The notes below the pieces were generated by a model. It was not told the origin of the DNA. It was given only the letters and a program-made list of their open reading frames with translations, and searched no databases. Of a DNA stretch of 56,927 nucleotides, positions 38,365 to 48,994 are shown piece after piece. Source of the stretch: Streptococcus sp. HSISM1 (GTDB lineage Bacteria > Bacillota > Bacilli > Lactobacillales > Streptococcaceae); NCBI RefSeq assembly GCF_000448565.1, contig NZ_CM002128.1, positions 1,827,368 through 1,884,294 on the forward strand, written 5' to 3'. The position numbers were made by a program, and so were the translations under genes. Numbering within the stretch: position 1 is the first letter of the stretch; each line of letters opens with the position of its first letter.

Positions 38365-38687
38365 TGTACCATTCAGGAAATAGTGAATTAGAACAACTAG
38401 AAGATCGACATTACCGCTTCAACCAGAAACTGAGCGAGTTGGAGTGGGATTATGCGGATATGCGTATGGATGTCCGCCAACATACAGAAAATTTAGTGGA
38501 CTGGCTAAGTGCTCTGCATTTTCAAGCGCCAAGTGCGGAGGCCCAAAGTGGCTTGGAGCGTTTATTTGCCTTGCAAGAAGAGTTTGAGGCAGAACTCAAG
38601 CGCTATGAAGAGCGTTTAGAAGAAGAGCGTGAGCGCGAACAGCAAGAGTACTATAAGCAGCGTCAACAATTAGAACAAGGTGATTGA
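38361..38687 (+). CDS. Unrecognised coiled-coil protein (cluster gene 3)
   Basis: 108 aa, very acidic and rich in Glu and Gln. Residues about 8-50 (LEQLEDRHYRFNQKLSELEW) and 70-108 (FEAELKRYEERLEEEREREQ) predict two long helices, probably a hairpin coiled coil. Similar in size and style to DUF3958-type proteins that pair with DUF3130 proteins in LXG loci, but assignment was not possible by eye. It overlaps gene 2 and ends 1 bp before a terminator stem, so it closes the cassette. Confidence 0.7.
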   Translation: MMYHSGNSELEQLEDRHYRFNQKLSELEWDYADMRMDVRQHTENLVDWLSALHFQAPSAEAQSGLERLFALQEEFEAELKRYEERLEEEREREQQEYYKQRQQLEQGD

Positions 38688-38724
38688 AACATTCCTCTGG
38701 TAGAGATAAGAGGAATGTTTTTGT
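38688..38724 (+). terminator. Terminator of the three-gene cluster
   Basis: AACATTCCTC pairs with GAGGAATGTT, followed by TTTTGTTT. Confidence 0.85.
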
Positions 38725-38761
38725 TTACTCAAAAAACTTTTTAAAATATGCTCATAAATTC

Positions 38762-38790
38762 TTGCAAGCGCTTACTTAGTATGTTATAAT
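38762..38790 (+). promoter_or_regulatory. Promoter of the Zn-alcohol dehydrogenase gene with overlapping cre-like site
   Basis: TTGCAA (38762-38767), 17 bp, TATAAT (38785-38790) with a TG extension. TGCAAGCGCTTACT (38763-38776), a 12-of-14 cre match, covers the -35 box, so CcpA binding would exclude RNA polymerase. ATTCACAAA just downstream is a Rex half-site. Confidence 0.65.
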
Positions 38791-38848
38791 ATTCACAAAG
38801 AAACGAAAATAAAATGGTTTTATCAAACCAACAAAAAAGGAGTCGCTT

Positions 38849-39901
38849 ATGAAAGCTGCAACTTATGTATCTGCAGGCAATCTGCAACTGCTGGATCAAC
38901 CAAAACCAGTGATCAAAAATCCAACGGATGCCATTGTGCGTGTCTTGAAGACAACCATCTGTGGGACAGACCTTCACATCCTAGGAGGAGATGTTCCGGC
39001 TTGTAAGGAAGGCACAATTTTAGGCCACGAAGGAATCGGGATCGTCGAAGAAGTCGGCGATGCAGTGAATAACTTCAAGGTGGGCGACAAGGTTATCATC
39101 TCTTGTGTCACAGCTTGTAATACTTGCTACTACTGTAAACGTAGTCTGCCTTCTCACTGTGAAGATGGTGGTTGGATTTTGGGTCACTTGATCAACGGAA
39201 CTCAAGCAGAGTATGTCCACATTCCACATGCGGATGGTAGTCTTTATCATGCGCCTGAAACTGTGGATGACGAAGCCTTGGTCATGCTCTCAGATATTCT
39301 CCCAACCTCTTATGAAATTGGGGTGCTTCCATCTCATGTAAAACCAGGCGATAATGTCTGTATCGTTGGAGCTGGTCCAATCGGCCTTGCGGCTCTCTTG
39401 ACCGTTCAGTTCTTCTCACCTGCTACGATTATCATGGTGGACTTGTCTGAATCTCGTCTTGAAGCAGCCAAGAAATTTGGGGCAACTCACACCATCTGCT
39501 CAAGTGATATCGCTGAAATCAAGGCCTTTATCAATGAAGTGACTGAAGGTCGTGGTGTCGATATCTCCATGGAATGTGTGGGCTATCCTGCTACTTTTGA
39601 TGTCTGCCAAAACGTTATCTCTGTCGGTGGTCACATCGCCAATGTCGGTGTCCACGGAAAACCAGTTAGCTTCAATTTGGACGAATTGTGGATCAAGAAC
39701 ATTACCCTCAACACTGGTCTTGTCAATGCCAATACCACTGAAATGTTGCTCAATGTCTTGAAATCAGGCAAGATCGATGCGACCAAGCTTATCACCCATC
39801 ACTTCAAACTCTCAGAAGTTGAAAAAGCCTATGATGTCTTTAAACATGCGGGTGAAAACCATGCACTCAAGGTGATTATCGAAAACGATATCAGTGAATG
39901 A
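38849..39901 (+). CDS. Zinc-dependent alcohol dehydrogenase, MDR family
   Basis: 350 aa. It interconverts alcohols and aldehydes with NAD(P)H. Catalytic zinc ligands are Cys in TTICGTDLHILGG and His in LGHEGIGIVEEVG. The structural zinc site is the four-Cys segment CVTACNTCYYCKRSLPSHC. Cofactor binding is at IVGAGPIGLAALLTV. In streptococci an AdhA/AdhB-type gene often follows adhE; here the unknown cassette lies between them. AAAAAGGAG is the ribosome site. It probably serves ethanol metabolism with AdhE (inference). Confidence 0.93.
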   Translation: MKAATYVSAGNLQLLDQPKPVIKNPTDAIVRVLKTTICGTDLHILGGDVPACKEGTILGHEGIGIVEEVGDAVNNFKVGDKVIISCVTACNTCYYCKRSLPSHCEDGGWILGHLINGTQAEYVHIPHADGSLYHAPETVDDEALVMLSDILPTSYEIGVLPSHVKPGDNVCIVGAGPIGLAALLTVQFFSPATIIMVDLSESRLEAAKKFGATHTICSSDIAEIKAFINEVTEGRGVDISMECVGYPATFDVCQNVISVGGHIANVGVHGKPVSFNLDELWIKNITLNTGLVNANTTEMLLNVLKSGKIDATKLITHHFKLSEVEKAYDVFKHAGENHALKVIIENDISE

Positions 39902-39937
39902 AGTGGCAACTAATATTTGTTCATAGTTTTTTTAGAC

Positions 39938-39958
39938 GGACCAGAGATATTCTGGTCC
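39938..39958 (+). terminator. Stem-loop after the Zn-alcohol dehydrogenase gene
   Basis: GGACCAGA pairs perfectly with TCTGGTCC around GATAT. The following tract TATTTTC is only moderately T-rich. Confidence 0.6.
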
Positions 39959-39988
39959 TATTTTCAATCCAAAATAGCAGATGATTCC

Positions 39989-40038
39989 TTGCAAAATAAA
40001 TTCATTATCTTATAATAGAAGTGCAGAAAACGATTACA
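39989..40038 (+). promoter_or_regulatory. Promoter and downstream cre-like site of the small membrane-protein gene
   Basis: TTGCAA (39989-39994), 16 bp, TATAAT (40011-40016). AGAAAACGATTACA (40025-40038) matches 13 of 14 cre positions just after the start of transcription, where CcpA would act as a roadblock. Confidence 0.6.
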
Positions 40039-40059
40039 TAAAGAGAAAGGTGTGATCTT

Positions 40060-40446
40060 ATGAAACGGTTTTGTTATCATCGTGAATTCTGGATGGACTT
40101 CCATTTCTGGATCTTGGTCTTGCTTTTAGCGGCTGTAGCTTTGACGATGCGGGCTCCGCTTTCGGTAGTTAGCCTAGCTTATCTTGCTTTTGTTGGGATT
40201 TTGATCCTTCTTCAGGTCTTTCAACCACCTGTATCGCCACGTCAGTATCCAGAAGGTAGCTACCATTTCAATTGGACCTTCTATCGCGATACCCGACTGT
40301 ATATCGATCTCTTTTTACTAGCAGGTCTCTTGGCAGGACCAATTGCTTCATCGGATATGGTCTATTGGATCTTGCTTGGAGCCGTCGTCGGCTCTATCGG
40401 CTTTGTATTTGTCGTAAAGGAAAAAGCAACTCAAAAGATGGCCTAG
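40060..40446 (+). CDS. Small integral membrane protein, function unknown
   Basis: 128 aa with four hydrophobic segments (about 15-32, 36-54, 80-95, 100-118), joined by a loop rich in Pro and aromatic residues (QPPVSPRQYPEGSYHFNWTF). A basic C-terminus (KEKATQKMA) suggests it faces the cytoplasm. No family was recognised. It has its own promoter with a cre-like site, so it is probably under carbon catabolite control (inference). A strong bidirectional terminator separates it from the convergent RpiR gene. Confidence 0.75.
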   Translation: MKRFCYHREFWMDFHFWILVLLLAAVALTMRAPLSVVSLAYLAFVGILILLQVFQPPVSPRQYPEGSYHFNWTFYRDTRLYIDLFLLAGLLAGPIASSDMVYWILLGAVVGSIGFVFVVKEKATQKMA

Positions 40447-40500
40447 GTAGATGATATGGTTTCAGTATTATAGAGTAAAAATACTTCTTTAGAATAATCA

Positions 40501-40546
40501 AAAAACCAAGAAGGATGAGATAAAACTCATCCTTCTTGGTTTTTTA
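40501..40546. terminator. Bidirectional terminator with perfect 20-bp stem
   Basis: A 20-bp arm (40501-40520, starting with six A) pairs perfectly with 40527-40546 (ending with six T) around ATAAAA. It serves both convergent genes. Confidence 0.95.
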
Positions 40547-40561
40547 AATAGGGAGACCATA

Positions 40562-41401
40562 TTAAGATTTTCGAGAACGTTGACTAGAAAGCTTTTTGTT
40601 TTCCCAGTAGCTATTAAAGACAATTTCCTTTTGTTCTCGGCTTTTATTAAGGAAATGAGCATAGATCAAATCGACCACAATGAGGAGTGGTAAAATCGCA
40701 GAGATTCGATCGATATAGGTACTACTAGGAAGGGGTGCGGCCGGTAACACTTCTGTGAATCCTTGGTGGATAGCAGCAGGATTAGCGGTCACAAGAACCG
40801 TCTTAGCCCCTTTTTCTTTGGCATCCAAAAGACTGTCTGTAATGGAATTTGTGCTTCCTGATAATGAGAAACCGATGACTAAACAAGAGGAATCGAGAAT
40901 ACTGGTCGTCCATGTAAACCCATCTTGATCGGTTAGGGCTTCACAAACGACCCCCAGGCGCATAAAGCGCAATTTCATTTCTCGAGCGACTAAACCGGAA
41001 CTACCAATCCCGAAGAAATAGACTCGGTCCGCTTGATCAATTAGTTCAGCTACCTGATCTAATTGGGAATCTTTTACCAGACTTTCAGTGACGTTACTGA
41101 TATGGTGGTAGCGTTGCAAGACACTGAGAGTGAGTTCGTCATGCTCTTGCACCTGTTTTTGATTTTTGGTTTCTTCGTTAAAGTGATAGACAAATTCCCG
41201 ATAGCCAGTGAAGCCACATTTTTGAGAGAAACGCGTTAAAGCTGCCTTTGAGACATGGAGTAACTCCGTTACGCGAGAAGAGGACAGGGAGTGCTGTCGT
41301 GCTTCGGATGATAAAAAATATTGGGCAATGTCGCGTTCCATATCCGTTAACTCAGCTTCATGGCTGGCGATAATAGTGCGTAAATCTTGATCTTGTTTCA
41401 C
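40562..41401 (-). CDS. RpiR-family phosphosugar-responsive regulator
   Basis: 279 aa, GTG start with GGAGG upstream. The N-terminal RpiR helix-turn-helix has LSSSRVTELLHVSKAALTRF and QKCGFTGYREFVYHF. The C-terminal SIS domain binds a phosphosugar (FFGIGSSGLVAREMKLRFMRLG, IGFSLSGSTNSITDSL). Its target is unknown. A SIS-domain regulator lies near the V-ATPase and sialic-acid genes in pneumococcus, as I recall. No operator repeat was spotted. Confidence 0.88.
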   Translation of the reverse strand: MKQDQDLRTIIASHEAELTDMERDIAQYFLSSEARQHSLSSSRVTELLHVSKAALTRFSQKCGFTGYREFVYHFNEETKNQKQVQEHDELTLSVLQRYHHISNVTESLVKDSQLDQVAELIDQADRVYFFGIGSSGLVAREMKLRFMRLGVVCEALTDQDGFTWTTSILDSSCLVIGFSLSGSTNSITDSLLDAKEKGAKTVLVTANPAAIHQGFTEVLPAAPLPSSTYIDRISAILPLLIVVDLIYAHFLNKSREQKEIVFNSYWENKKLSSQRSRKS

Positions 41402-41458
41402 AGCAATCCTCCTTTCTCACGAGATGAAATAACAGGATGCTCCTATAATATATTACAC

Positions 41459-41487
41459 ATTATAACATGGGTAACCGCTTTATTCAA
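41459..41487 (-). promoter_or_regulatory. Promoter of the RpiR regulator gene
   Basis: On the reverse strand TTGAAT (41482-41487), 17 bp, TATAAT (41459-41464). Confidence 0.7.
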
Positions 41488-41630
41488 GTAAAAGCAAGTA
41501 AGAAATACTGAAACTAGGAACAGGATAGGAGAAAAGAAGAGAACGCTACCAATCTTGGCAGTTGGGGCTTGTTGGTTGTCCACAATTTTCTGAAAATTCC
41601 CGGTTGGGCCTGAACAAACGATATGAATTG

Positions 41631-41639
41631 TGGTATAAT
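41631..41639 (+). promoter_or_regulatory. Extended -10 promoter of the V-ATPase operon
   Basis: TGGTATAAT at 41631-41639, with only a weak -35 (TGAACA, 41611-41616). The 41402-41694 spacer otherwise holds the divergent RpiR promoter and a small palindrome (AATTTTC/GAAAATT). Confidence 0.6.
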
Positions 41640-41694
41640 TTAAGATAATTGTACTGTTGTTGGAAGAACAATAGTTGAATAAGGAGGTGTGACG

Positions 41695-42007
41695 ATGTCG
41701 AATGCAACACTCGAGATGATGCAAGAGATCGAGCAAGCCGCTCAGGGCGTGATCGTAGGCTATGAAGCTCAAGTTGAACAAATCCGAACGGATTCACGCG
41801 ATCGCCTTGCAACAGTGGCACAGCATTACGATGAGGAAACCAAGCAATTGGTCACAGAGGCAGAAAAAAACGCCCAGGAAAGACTCGTCCGTTTAACGAA
41901 AGATCTGGAAGAAACGGTTGCGCGCAATGATGCCAAGGTACAACAGGCGATGACCGATAAGCGAGCTGGGTTAGTTGAAGCCATTGTAGAAAAGGTGGTA
42001 GCAAGCT

Positions 42008-42018
<11 letters not shown>
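41695..42018 (+). CDS. ntpF: V-type ATPase peripheral stalk subunit (NtpF, G/H-like)
   Basis: 107 aa, almost entirely a charged coiled coil (EQIRTDSRDRLATVAQHYDEE; KNAQERLVRLTKDLEE). It pairs with NtpE to form the outer stalk. ATG 41695 has AAGGAGG upstream; the GTG two codons earlier overlaps that site. First gene of an operon whose order F-I-K-E-C-G-A-B-D is that of the Enterococcus hirae Na+-ATPase. It overlaps ntpI by 11 bp. Confidence 0.88.
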
Positions 42019-44478
<2,460 letters not shown>

Positions 44479-44495
44479 GAGCTAGCTTTGATGGA

Positions 44496-44513
44496 TTCGC
44501 CTTTCGAGGCGAA
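44496..44513 (+). ncRNA. UUCG stem-loop between ntpK and ntpE (mRNA element)
   Basis: TTCGCCT-TTCG-AGGCGAA is a perfect 7-bp stem with a highly stable tetraloop, followed by AAAAAC rather than T, so it is not a terminator. It could stabilise or process the mRNA and favour high NtpK output, since the ring needs about ten copies (inference). Confidence 0.6.
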
Positions 44514-44548
44514 AAACACAAGACGCATGCAATAGGAGAAAAAACGAT

Positions 44549-45139
44549 ATGGATGAACAAACCCAATTAAAGGATTCGATCTTGGCACAAGCCCACGAAA
44601 AAGGGCGTAAACTCATAGAAGAGGCCAAGGAAACCATCCTAAAAGAAGAGACTGCGCAAGAAGAGCGTTTGATCCAAGATAAACTCAATCAACGCTCCGA
44701 GCAGCTCAAGCGGATTCAACGTCAATTGCAACGTGAAACCCAACAAATCGAAAATAAAAAACGCCAATCAACCCTTGTCACCAAGCAACGAGTCTTAAAG
44801 GATCTCTTTGCAGATGCTTATGAAGCGATGGTGGCTTGGCCCCTTGAAAAGGAAATGCAGTTTGTAGATGCGGTCTTAGAGCGCTATCAGGGACAAGTTG
44901 TGACCCTGACCTTTGGGGCAGTGAGCGCTGCTAAATTTGATTCAGCAGCTCTTGAGAGATTGAAGCAGACGCATCAGAATGTGACAGTTGCAGATGCAAC
45001 GATCCCAGCTCAAGCAGGCTTTGTCCTGTCGGTTGAGAAGATTGATGACAACTATCTCTACCGTGATTTGGTGGATTCCATTTGGGAGCAAGAAAGCTAT
45101 CAGATGGCAGCCAGCATTTTCACAGATGAAGAGAACTAG
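44549..45139 (+). CDS. ntpE: V-type ATPase subunit E
   Basis: 196 aa. A long N-terminal charged helix (LAQAHEKGRKLIEEAKE; LKRIQRQLQRETQQIE) and a compact C-terminal domain (PAQAGFVLSVEKIDDNYLYRD) fit the stalk subunit E. The usual partner NtpF is the first gene of the operon. It is followed 9 bp later by ntpC. Confidence 0.92.
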   Translation: MDEQTQLKDSILAQAHEKGRKLIEEAKETILKEETAQEERLIQDKLNQRSEQLKRIQRQLQRETQQIENKKRQSTLVTKQRVLKDLFADAYEAMVAWPLEKEMQFVDAVLERYQGQVVTLTFGAVSAAKFDSAALERLKQTHQNVTVADATIPAQAGFVLSVEKIDDNYLYRDLVDSIWEQESYQMAASIFTDEEN

Positions 45140-45148
45140 GAGGTTGCA

Positions 45149-46168
45149 ATGAGCGAACGGACCTATTCTCAAGTCAATACAGGAATCAGTGTACGTGAGG
45201 CTAGTTTTGTCAGTCCCAGTCAGTTCGAGCAGTTGCTTGCAAGTCCCTCCAGCGAGAGTCGAGAAGTCTTGCTACAAGGGACACCTTATGCTTTAGACAG
45301 CAAGGAGATCAAGGATTTATCAGCCCTTGAAGCCCGCCTGATGGCAGCCTTGTTGGCAGAATACCAATGGGCTTTCGAAGTGGCCCCTGAGTCAGACTTG
45401 GTTAGCCTTTTTACCTTGAAATACACCTATCATAATCTCAAGGTTTATCTAAAACACAAGGCGACAGAGCTCAAGTTAGGGCACTTATTGATCCCTATCG
45501 GCCCTTATTCTCTCGATGTGCTCGAGCATTTGGTGGCGACCTTTTCTGCGGAGCATTGTCCGGCCTTTATGGCGGAAGAAGTGGCTGCAACCTGGCAAGA
45601 ATTCCAAGACTATCAGGACTTGCGGGTTCTCGAAATCGGGATGGATTTAGCTTATTTTAAACACCTGAGATACTTAGGGGACAGTCTAGATCATCCAATT
45701 CTGAAGCAGTTGGTGGACGTGACCATTGACTTTTACAATGCGATTACGGTCAAGCGGGCCTTGGATCAGCAAAAACCGCATAGCTTTATGCACCAATTAC
45801 TTTCAGATGAAGGGAGCCTCAGTGCCCATCAGGTGATCGACCTGTTAGAATCCGGTCAGTGGTTGACCTGGTTTTATCAAGTCAATCCGCTGGAGTACGA
45901 TCTCGCCTTAGAGACTTATGAAGAAAAGATGCGCACCGGTCAACTAAAGACCGTAGAGTTGGAGTATTTAGAAAGTTTGGTGAAATTCAGTCTTCTAGAT
46001 GCTGGCCGTTTTGAAGTCGATGGACCACTCCCTCTTGTTCGTTATCTTTACGGAAAAGAGTTAGAGGTGACCAACCTTCGTTTGGTCCTCTCTGGTTTGG
46101 ACAATGGTTTTCCGCTAGCAGAAATCAAAGAAAGGATGAGACCGATTTATGGACAAACAGACCTATAA
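45149..46168 (+). CDS. ntpC: V-type ATPase subunit C (d), rotor funnel
   Basis: 339 aa, helical. It links the central stalk to the NtpK ring. Family traits are the N-terminal YSQVNTGISVREASF, the central ALLAEYQWAFEVAPESDLVSLF, and the end RYLYGKELEVTNLRLVLSG. It overlaps ntpG by 20 bp. Confidence 0.93.
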   Translation: MSERTYSQVNTGISVREASFVSPSQFEQLLASPSSESREVLLQGTPYALDSKEIKDLSALEARLMAALLAEYQWAFEVAPESDLVSLFTLKYTYHNLKVYLKHKATELKLGHLLIPIGPYSLDVLEHLVATFSAEHCPAFMAEEVAATWQEFQDYQDLRVLEIGMDLAYFKHLRYLGDSLDHPILKQLVDVTIDFYNAITVKRALDQQKPHSFMHQLLSDEGSLSAHQVIDLLESGQWLTWFYQVNPLEYDLALETYEEKMRTGQLKTVELEYLESLVKFSLLDAGRFEVDGPLPLVRYLYGKELEVTNLRLVLSGLDNGFPLAEIKERMRPIYGQTDL

Positions 46169-46469
46169 GATCGCCGTTGTGGGCAATCGGGACGCCATCC
46201 TTCCTTTTCGCCTGATTGGCTTTCAAACCTATCCGGTCACAGAGCCACAAGAAGCGATCAATACCTTGCGAAAACTCAGTCGGGAAAACTTCGGGATTAT
46301 TTACCTGACAGAGGATATTGCTCAGGCCATTCCAGATACAGTAGCTTTTTACGACCAGCAGCTGACACCGGCTCTGATCCTTATCCCGACCCATAGAGGG
46401 ACTACAGGACTGGGCCAACAGCGGATTCGTGATAATGTCGAAAAAGCAGTAGGACAGGATATTTTATGA
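46149..46469 (+). CDS. ntpG: V-type ATPase subunit F (NtpG)
   Basis: 106 aa. Small alpha/beta subunit of the central stalk: YKIAVVGNRDAILPFRLIG, FGIIYLTEDIAQAIPD and LILIPTHRGTTG are typical. It overlaps both ntpC and the following acetyltransferase gene (ATGA). Confidence 0.93.
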   Translation: MDKQTYKIAVVGNRDAILPFRLIGFQTYPVTEPQEAINTLRKLSRENFGIIYLTEDIAQAIPDTVAFYDQQLTPALILIPTHRGTTGLGQQRIRDNVEKAVGQDIL

Positions 46470-47170
46470 GAACAAATGAATTTGGTCAAGCGATTGGCGA
46501 TGCACTGCCGGATTTTACACCGGGGCGTCTGCCAGCTATTGAGCGGATCGAAGGTCGCTATACCGTGATCGAGCGCCTCTCAAAAGAAAAACATGGAGCA
46601 GATCTTTATCAGGTCTACGGGCCGGACTCTCCAGCAGCTATGTGGACTTTTCTGTTCAAAGGCCCTGCCCGCAATGAGGAGGAGTGGGACCACTTATTAG
46701 ATGATCTCATGACAGCCCAAGGTCGCTTTTACTATGCGATTGTAGACAAAGATTCAGGCAAGGCTTTGGGGACTTTCTCTCTCATGCGGATCGATCAAGC
46801 CAACCGGGTGATCGAAGTCGGAGCAGTGACCTACTCGCCAGCGCTCCAAAAGACACGCATGGCTACGGAAGCCCAGTATCTGTTAGCGCGCTACGTGTTT
46901 GAAGATTTAGGCTAACGCCGCTATGAGTGGAAATGCGATGCCTTAAACCAAGCATCTCGCAAAGCAGCTGAGCGCTTAGGGTTCACCTATGAAGGCTGTT
47001 TCCGTCAGGCTGTTGTTTATAAAGGTCGGACCCGTGATACAGACTGGTTGTCCATCATTGACCAAAAATGGCCAGAAATCAAACATCGACTAGAAGCTTG
47101 GTTGGGTCCAAGCAATTTCGATGCCAATGGCCAACAAAAGCAATCTCTAAGAGAGATAGCAAAAAAGTAA
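46466..47170 (+). pseudogene. GNAT acetyltransferase gene with in-frame stop, inside the V-ATPase operon
   Basis: A single frame of 235 codons is interrupted only by TAA at codon 150 (46913-46915). Before the stop lie the N-terminal part of a RimJ/RimL-like GNAT (YAIVDKDSGKALGTFSLMRI, VIEVGAVTYSPALQKTRMAT). After it the frame continues with [20 protein letters not shown] and [18 protein letters not shown], the usual C-terminal acetyl-CoA and substrate region. LGY-RRYEW is the expected sequence, so TAT to TAA is the likely change. It overlaps ntpG by 4 bp and lies before ntpA. The truncated product lacks the conserved C-terminal segment and is probably inactive. Confidence 0.88.
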
Positions 47171-47203
47171 AACAAAGAAACAAAGGATTCCCAGGAGGAA
47201 TAC

Positions 47204-48994
47204 ATGACTCAAGGAAAAATTATCAAAGTTTCCGGTCCCTTGGTGGTTGCATCAGGGATGCAGGAGGCCAATATCCAAGACATTTGCCGGGTCGGCGATC
47301 TTGGTTTGATTGGCGAAATTATTGAGATGCGGCGGGACGAAGCCTCTATCCAAGTATATGAAGAAACGTCTGGAGTTGGTCCAGGAGAACCAGTGGTAAC
47401 AACCGGAGCTCCCCTTTCTGTTGAATTGGGACCAGGCTTGATCTCTCAGATGTTTGACGGGATCCAACGCCCCTTGGAACGCTTCCAAGAAGTTACTGCC
47501 AGTGACTTTTTGGTTCGTGGGGTGCAAGTTCCAAATCTAGATCGGGACACCAAATGGGCCTTTGAACCAAGCGTGACTGAAGGGACAGAAGTGGTTGCAG
47601 GAGACATCGTCGGTACCGTTCAAGAGACCAATATGGTGGAGCACCGCATCATGGTGCCCTTTGGTGTGAGTGGACGTGTGACCAAGATCGCAGCAGGTTC
47701 TTACACAGTAAAAGAGCCGGTTTATGAGATCGAGCAGGCAGATGGTAGCCTCTTTACTGGTACTTTGATGCAAAAATGGCCGGTTCGTCGAGGCCGTCCC
47801 TTTGCACAAAAACTGATTCCAGTAGAGCCTTTGGTCACCGGTCAACGGGTCATCGATACCTTCTTCCCAGTGACTAAGGGTGGAGCTGCAGCTGTTCCTG
47901 GTCCTTTCGGAGCTGGAAAAACAGTTGTGCAACACCAGGTGGCCAAGTTTGCCAATGTAGACATCGTAATTTACGTTGGTTGTGGGGAACGTGGAAATGA
48001 AATGACGGACGTTCTGAATGAATTTCCAGAATTGATCGATCCAACGACTGGTCAATCCATCATGCAACGGACCGTTCTGATCGCCAACACTTCGAACATG
48101 CCAGTAGCGGCGCGTGAAGCTTCCATCTACACAGGGATTACCATCGCCGAATACTTCCGTGATATGGGCTATTCCGTTGCCATCATGGCGGACTCTACTT
48201 CTCGTTGGGCAGAAGCTCTCCGTGAAATGTCTGGTCGTCTAGAAGAAATGCCAGGGGATGAAGGCTACCCAGCCTATCTTGGTAGCCGGATCGCCGAATA
48301 CTATGAACGGGCCGGTCGGGTTAAGACGCTCGGAACCACTGCGCGTGAAGGTTCGATTACCGCCATCGGTGCCGTCTCTCCTCCGGGTGGAGATATTTCA
48401 GAGCCCGTCACGCAAAATACCTTGCGGATTGTCAAGGTCTTCTGGGGACTAGATGCTCAATTGGCCCAACGTCGTCACTTCCCAGCCATCAACTGGTTGA
48501 GTTCTTATTCGCTTTACCAAGATGAAGTCGGTCGCTATATCGATCTACATGAACAAATCAGCTGGTCTGAAAAAGTGACCCGCGCTATGAATTTGCTTCA
48601 AAAGGAAAGTGAATTGCAAGAAATCGTCCGCTTGGTTGGTCTAGATTCCTTGTCTGAAAAAGACCGCTTGACCATGAATGCGGCCAAGATGATCCGTGAA
48701 GACTACCTGCAACAAAATGCCTTTGATGAGGTCGATACCTATACCTCTTTCAGCAAGCAGGTGGCCTTGTTGACCAACATTTTGACCTTTGACCAAGAAA
48801 GTCAAAAAGCACTAGAATTAGGAGCTTACTTCACAGAAATCATGGAAGGAACCGTGGCTCTTCGGGACCGCATTGCCCGGAGCAAGTTCATCCATGAGGA
48901 TCAGTTGGCAACCATTCAAGCCCTGAAAGAAGAAATCGTAGAAACCCTACACCAAATCGTCGCAAAAGGAGGAGTAGACAATGAGCGTGATTAA
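47204..48994 (+). CDS. ntpA: V-type ATPase catalytic subunit A
   Basis: 596 aa. ATP-hydrolysing subunit. The P-loop is [13 protein letters not shown], the catalytic region [18 protein letters not shown], and [25 protein letters not shown]-type sequence carries Walker B. The non-homologous insert typical of V-type A subunits lies after residue 110. CAGGAGGA is the ribosome site. It overlaps ntpB by 14 bp. Confidence 0.97.
   Translation: MTQGKIIKVSGPLVVASGMQEANIQDICRVGDLGLIGEIIEMRRDEASIQVYEETSGVGPGEPVVTTGAPLSVELGPGLISQMFDGIQRPLERFQEVTASDFLVRGVQVPNLDRDTKWAFEPSVTEGTEVVAGDIVGTVQETNMVEHRIMVPFGVSGRVTKIAAGSYTVKEPVYEIEQADGSLFTGTLMQKWPVRRGRPFAQKLIPVEPLVTGQRVIDTFFPVTKGGAAAVPGPFGAGKTVVQHQVAKFANVDIVIYVGCGERGNEMTDVLNEFPELIDPTTGQSIMQRTVLIANTSNMPVAAREASIYTGITIAEYFRDMGYSVAIMADSTSRWAEALREMSGRLEEMPGDEGYPAYLGSRIAEYYERAGRVKTLGTTAREGSITAIGAVSPPGGDISEPVTQNTLRIVKVFWGLDAQLAQRRHFPAINWLSSYSLYQDEVGRYIDLHEQISWSEKVTRAMNLLQKESELQEIVRLVGLDSLSEKDRLTMNAAKMIREDYLQQNAFDEVDTYTSFSKQVALLTNILTFDQESQKALELGAYFTEIMEGTVALRDRIARSKFIHEDQLATIQALKEEIVETLHQIVAKGGVDNERD

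Noticed and set aside
38059-38687. Firm assignment of cluster genes 2 and 3 as LXG-effector partner proteins of type VII secretion.
   Set aside because: Size and helical character fit, but no diagnostic motif was visible and no LXG toxin or immunity gene follows. Kept only as a hint.
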